Shown here piece after piece: positions 30,657 to 33,411 of a DNA stretch of 33,411 nucleotides. A program made the translations under genes and the position numbers. The notes below the pieces were generated by a model that ran no database searches, was not told where the DNA came from, and saw nothing but the letters and a program-made list of their open reading frames with translations. This DNA comes from Bacteroidota bacterium (GTDB lineage: Bacteria > Bacteroidota > Bacteroidia > Bacteroidales > CAJPTX01), in NCBI GenBank assembly GCA_002748015.1, contig PDRH01000047.1, positions 1 through 33,411 of the forward strand, given 5' to 3'. Each line of letters opens with the position of its first letter. Within the stretch, counting starts at the first letter, position 1.

Positions 30657-32468
30657 CTAGTTCCACCCCCTATTGATAACGTACCGTTCTATGTACTTGT
30701 TCTTTATCGTATCGGTAAGGTACTGCTGCACCATGAGGCCAGCCAGAGGCGCAGCCCATGTCCCTCCGAAGCCCTCGTTCTCGAGGTAGACAGCGATGGC
30801 TATCTTGGGCTTATCCCGTGGTGCGAAGGCTATGAACACCGAGTGGTCCTCGCCATGCGGGTTCTGCGATGTACCGGTCTTCCCGCAGATGTCCAGGCCC
30901 GGCACGCCGGCCAGCCGGGCCGTTGCCCCCTTACCAAAGCTATTGACCGCCTCCCACATTCCCTTCACAATGGGGACAAAATGCGTACTATCCACCCCTA
31001 CTACCCGCCGCTTGGTATAGGCGGTATCCAGCGTGCGACCGTCCATCCTCCGCACGATATGGGGCGTGTAGTAGTAGCCCCTATTGGCTATAGTGGCGGC
31101 TAGGTTCGCCATCTGGAGGGGAGTGGTGCAAAGCTCCCCCTGGCCGATGGCCAGGGAGATAATCGTGAGCGAGCTCCATCCCCCCTTGCGGAAATAGCGA
31201 TTGTAGAAGGGTACCGTCGGTACAATGCCCTTAAGCTCCCCAGGGAGGTCTACCCCCAGCCGTCTACCTATGCCAAAGCTATGCACGTACTCCTCCCAGG
31301 CTCGAAAGCCCCCCTCTATGCTATCGTACTTCGGGTTGTCTATAATGGACCTGAAGGTATAGCAGAAGTAGGCATTGCATGAGGTGCAGACGGCATCCGA
31401 TAGGCTACGAACAGCCGGATGAATATGGCATCCCACACCGCGCCCTACGGTGTAGCGGCCATGGCAGGAGTAGCCCGTCCGCGGGGATATGACCCCCTCC
31501 TGCAAACCTATTAGACCATTGACTAGCTTGAAAGTCGACCCCGGAGGATAGAGCGCCATGATGGTACGGTTAAACAGGGGTTTGCCCCCCATGGTGTCCA
31601 GGCTACGATAGTTCTGCGAGCGTATACGCCCCACGAGGAGGTTCGGATCATAGGCTGGCGCGGAGACCATGGCCAGGATTTCCCCGCTGGCGGGCTCTAT
31701 GGCCACCACCCCACCCCGTCGCCCCGCCATAAGCTTCTCACCGTAGGCCTGCAGCTTGCTATCCAGCGAGAGGTAGAGATTCGTGCCGGCTATGGCCGCC
31801 GTATCATAGCGCCCGTCAGCGTAGCTCCCCTTGATGCGATTACGCACATCCACCATGTAGTTCTTCACGCCGTTACGCCCCCGCAGCTCCTTCTCATAGC
31901 TCTTCTCCAAGCCCGAGATGCCGATGTAGTCACCAGAATGGTAGTAGGGGTTCTCGTACACCTGCCGCTCGCTTACCTCCCCTACGTAGCCCAGCAGGTG
32001 CGCCGCTATGGGCTTGGGATACGAGCGCAGGGTACGGGGCTGGGCGTAGAACCCCGGAAACTCATAGAGATGCTCCTCAAAACGGCCGAAAACCCGCTGG
32101 GAGAGCTGCTTGGCAAAGAGGCTCTCCTTGTAGTACGAATAGGCCTTGGCACCCGCCAGCCCCACGCGCACGTCATCAGGGGTGATTTCCAGTAGGCGGC
32201 AGAGGCGCATCGTGTCAAAGGCCTTCACACGAGAGGGGACAACCATCAAATCGTAGACGGCCTCATTATACACCAGGATATCCCCCTTCCTGTCGTAGAT
32301 AATCCCCCGCGCAGGGTACTGAACTATCCGCCGTAGAACGTTGCTATCAGCAGACACTCGGTATGAGGTGTTGATCACCTGGATGTAGAAGAGTTTCGCC
32401 AGTATAACCAAGGCCACGGCGATGAATATCGCGCTGATGCTCAGCCTACGATTGAGATGAAAGAGCAC
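30657..32468 (-). CDS. mrdA: Penicillin-binding protein 2 (elongation transpeptidase)
   Basis: PBP2 cross-links peptidoglycan during cell elongation together with MreC, MreD and RodA in the inner membrane. The 603 residues have one N-terminal membrane helix (about 10-30), a non-catalytic dimerisation region (about 50-240) and the transpeptidase domain. The active-site motifs are SxxK at 311-314 (PGSTFK), SxN at 363-365 (SCN) and KTG at 530-532 (CGKTGTSQNPHG). It starts 6 bases after mreD ends, and its order after mreC-mreD matches many Gram-negative bacteria. No rodA gene follows; a coiled-coil lipoprotein is next. Confidence 0.96.
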   Translation of the reverse strand: MLFHLNRRLSISAIFIAVALVILAKLFYIQVINTSYRVSADSNVLRRIVQYPARGIIYDRKGDILVYNEAVYDLMVVPSRVKAFDTMRLCRLLEITPDDVRVGLAGAKAYSYYKESLFAKQLSQRVFGRFEEHLYEFPGFYAQPRTLRSYPKPIAAHLLGYVGEVSERQVYENPYYHSGDYIGISGLEKSYEKELRGRNGVKNYMVDVRNRIKGSYADGRYDTAAIAGTNLYLSLDSKLQAYGEKLMAGRRGGVVAIEPASGEILAMVSAPAYDPNLLVGRIRSQNYRSLDTMGGKPLFNRTIMALYPPGSTFKLVNGLIGLQEGVISPRTGYSCHGRYTVGRGVGCHIHPAVRSLSDAVCTSCNAYFCYTFRSIIDNPKYDSIEGGFRAWEEYVHSFGIGRRLGVDLPGELKGIVPTVPFYNRYFRKGGWSSLTIISLAIGQGELCTTPLQMANLAATIANRGYYYTPHIVRRMDGRTLDTAYTKRRVVGVDSTHFVPIVKGMWEAVNSFGKGATARLAGVPGLDICGKTGTSQNPHGEDHSVFIAFAPRDKPKIAIAVYLENEGFGGTWAAPLAGLMVQQYLTDTIKNKYIERYVINRGWN

Positions 32469-32474
32469 GTCACC

Positions 32475-32993
32475 CTAGTTTGAGTCCGCTGGCGTGGCAA
32501 AGACGAAGGTCTCGGCCAGCAGGATGATGAATGTGGTCAGCAGCGTAGAGCCTACTATCCTAAAGGTCAGCAAGCCAAGGTGTCCCCAGCTCGGCTCGCT
32601 CAGGATGAACAGGAAAGCGTGGTGGATAAGGGTCAGCAGCAGGGTAAACTCCAGGGTCCAGATAAAGCCCATCCTCCGGAGCGAGGGGATGGCCACCCCC
32701 TCCTTCTCACGCCCCCCCAGCACCCGGAGGGCCAACGGCTGGAGATAGGCAATGAGGGTAGTCGCCGCCGCCTGCAAGCCAAGCGTAGAGGAGGAGACAT
32801 CCACCAGTAGCCCCAGGGCAAAACCCAGCAGGACGGCCAGCAGACGACTAGTGCCACGCGGCAACAGCAGCACGAATATGATGTAGGGATAGGGAGCTAC
32901 CACCCCCCACATCTCGATGTTGTCGAAGAGCAACACCTGCAATAGGATGGATGCCCCGAAGAGGGCCACGAAAGAGCCTGCTCTACCTCTCAT
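32475..32993 (-). CDS. mreD: Rod shape-determining protein MreD
   Basis: Small inner-membrane protein (172 residues) of the elongation complex. It is almost entirely hydrophobic with about five membrane helices (FVALFGASILLQVLLF, YIIFVLLLPRG, LLAVLLGFALGLLVDVSSSTLGL, LLTLIHHAFLFILSE, STLLTTFIILLAETFVFA). The DVSSSTLGLQAA turn is typical of Bacteroidetes MreD. Similarity between MreD sequences is low, so the call leans on its place: its start overlaps the end of mreC by 11 bases and PBP2 follows after 6. Confidence 0.9.
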   Translation of the reverse strand: MRGRAGSFVALFGASILLQVLLFDNIEMWGVVAPYPYIIFVLLLPRGTSRLLAVLLGFALGLLVDVSSSTLGLQAAATTLIAYLQPLALRVLGGREKEGVAIPSLRRMGFIWTLEFTLLLTLIHHAFLFILSEPSWGHLGLLTFRIVGSTLLTTFIILLAETFVFATPADSN

Positions 32994-33411
32994 CCTCGCT
33001 CACCATTTGTGTGGCAATGCTATCCAACTCCTCCCGATGGGTATTGACCACGATGCTAACCCGATGCAGACGCTTGAAGTCCGCCTTCAGCCGTATACGC
33101 AAGGTCAGGAAATCCGCACCCTGCACCTCGACTCCATCCACAAGGCCGATGAAAAGCCCCTCGGGGAAAATGCTGGAAAAGCCACTGGTCACAACGGTAT
33201 CCCCAGCCACTACGGGCACATGGTGGGGTATCTCAGTCAGCAACACCCGCTGGTAGGACTCCCCATCCCATTTCAGCGTCCCCACGTAGCCCGACTTGCG
33301 GAGCTTAGCCGATATGCGTAGATCCCTGTTGAGGACGGAAATAACCGCCGCATAGCGCCCCGTCGATGCAACTACAACCCCAGCCACAGCGCCATGCGAG
33401 AGAACGCCCAT
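32983..33411 (-). CDS. mreC: Rod shape-determining protein MreC (5' part outside the window)
   Basis: Only the C-terminal 142 residues of this periplasmic scaffold of the elongation complex are visible. The segment GAVAGVVVASTGRYAAVISVLN, then TLKWDGESYQRVLLTEIP and VVAGDTVVTSGFSSIFPEGLFIGLV, matches the MreC beta-strand domains. The frame runs off the right end, and the ATG at 33411 is an internal Met, not a start, since N-terminal membrane helix and coiled coil are missing. It overlaps mreD by 11 bases. mreB is expected further right. Confidence 0.93.
   Translation of the reverse strand: MGVLSHGAVAGVVVASTGRYAAVISVLNRDLRISAKLRKSGYVGTLKWDGESYQRVLLTEIPHHVPVVAGDTVVTSGFSSIFPEGLFIGLVDGVEVQGADFLTLRIRLKADFKRLHRVSIVVNTHREELDSIATQMVSEDER

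Noticed and set aside
30597..30666. Longer start of the coiled-coil lipoprotein overlapping PBP2
   Set aside because: It would bury the lipobox signal peptide inside the protein; the ATG at 30597 has a ribosome site.

Overview
This 33.4 kb window is chromosomal DNA of a GC-rich member of the Bacteroidales, most like Porphyromonadaceae and its relatives. Three things point there. Many start regions carry the Bacteroidetes -7 box TAnnTTTG. Several gene families are typical of the phylum: DUF4254, DUF4301, DUF4421, PorT-like barrels and Big_5 lipoproteins. Lipoproteins and outer-membrane proteins are frequent. The genus call is inference. I see no phage, insertion sequence, CRISPR array, rRNA or tRNA. 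The content is mostly housekeeping and envelope genes.

Layout, left to right. Positions 1-4485 (minus) form a tight cluster: a cyclic-nucleotide-binding/aspartase fusion, DUF4254, a family 9 glycosyltransferase and queF, which is cut by the window edge. A divergent NlpE-like lipoprotein follows, then a 408-base gap with two terminators and a multi-stem structured element. Positions 5463-8660 (minus) hold hydG, a FIST-like protein and a YbaK/ProX-type editing protein. Positions 8753-11464 (plus) encode an AsmA-like protein that meets an unknown minus-strand gene at a shared CTAG. Positions 12552-15318 (minus) encode a peroxiredoxin, a very basic secreted protein directly behind rpmH (L34), and a lipoprotein with a Gly/Pro/Glu linker.

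Positions 15572-20387 (plus) look like one transcription unit: a Big_5 lipoprotein, a thiamine-binding-like protein, a PorT-like barrel and RlpA are packed with 2-base gaps or overlaps, and trpS follows before a terminator. An AlkD-like protein comes next. On the minus strand is a DUF4301 gene broken by an apparent 7-base tandem duplication. Positions 22602-23047 are a structured intergenic region leading into a sodium:solute symporter, followed by a DUF4421 protein and minus-strand birA. Positions 26754-29634 encode the 2-oxoacid:ferredoxin oxidoreductase pair korA-korB. The right end (minus) is the cell-shape locus mreC (partial), mreD and PBP2, followed by a coiled-coil lipoprotein where rodA is often found.

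Taken together the genes suggest an anaerobic, amino-acid-using lifestyle: aspartase makes fumarate, KorAB couples 2-oxoacid oxidation to ferredoxin, and HydG matures [FeFe] hydrogenase. The best candidates for a second look are the aspartase fusion, the DUF4301 frameshift, the paired structured intergenic elements, the symporter leader and the unknown lipoprotein in the mre locus. I did not find a clear new multi-gene defence or mobile system.
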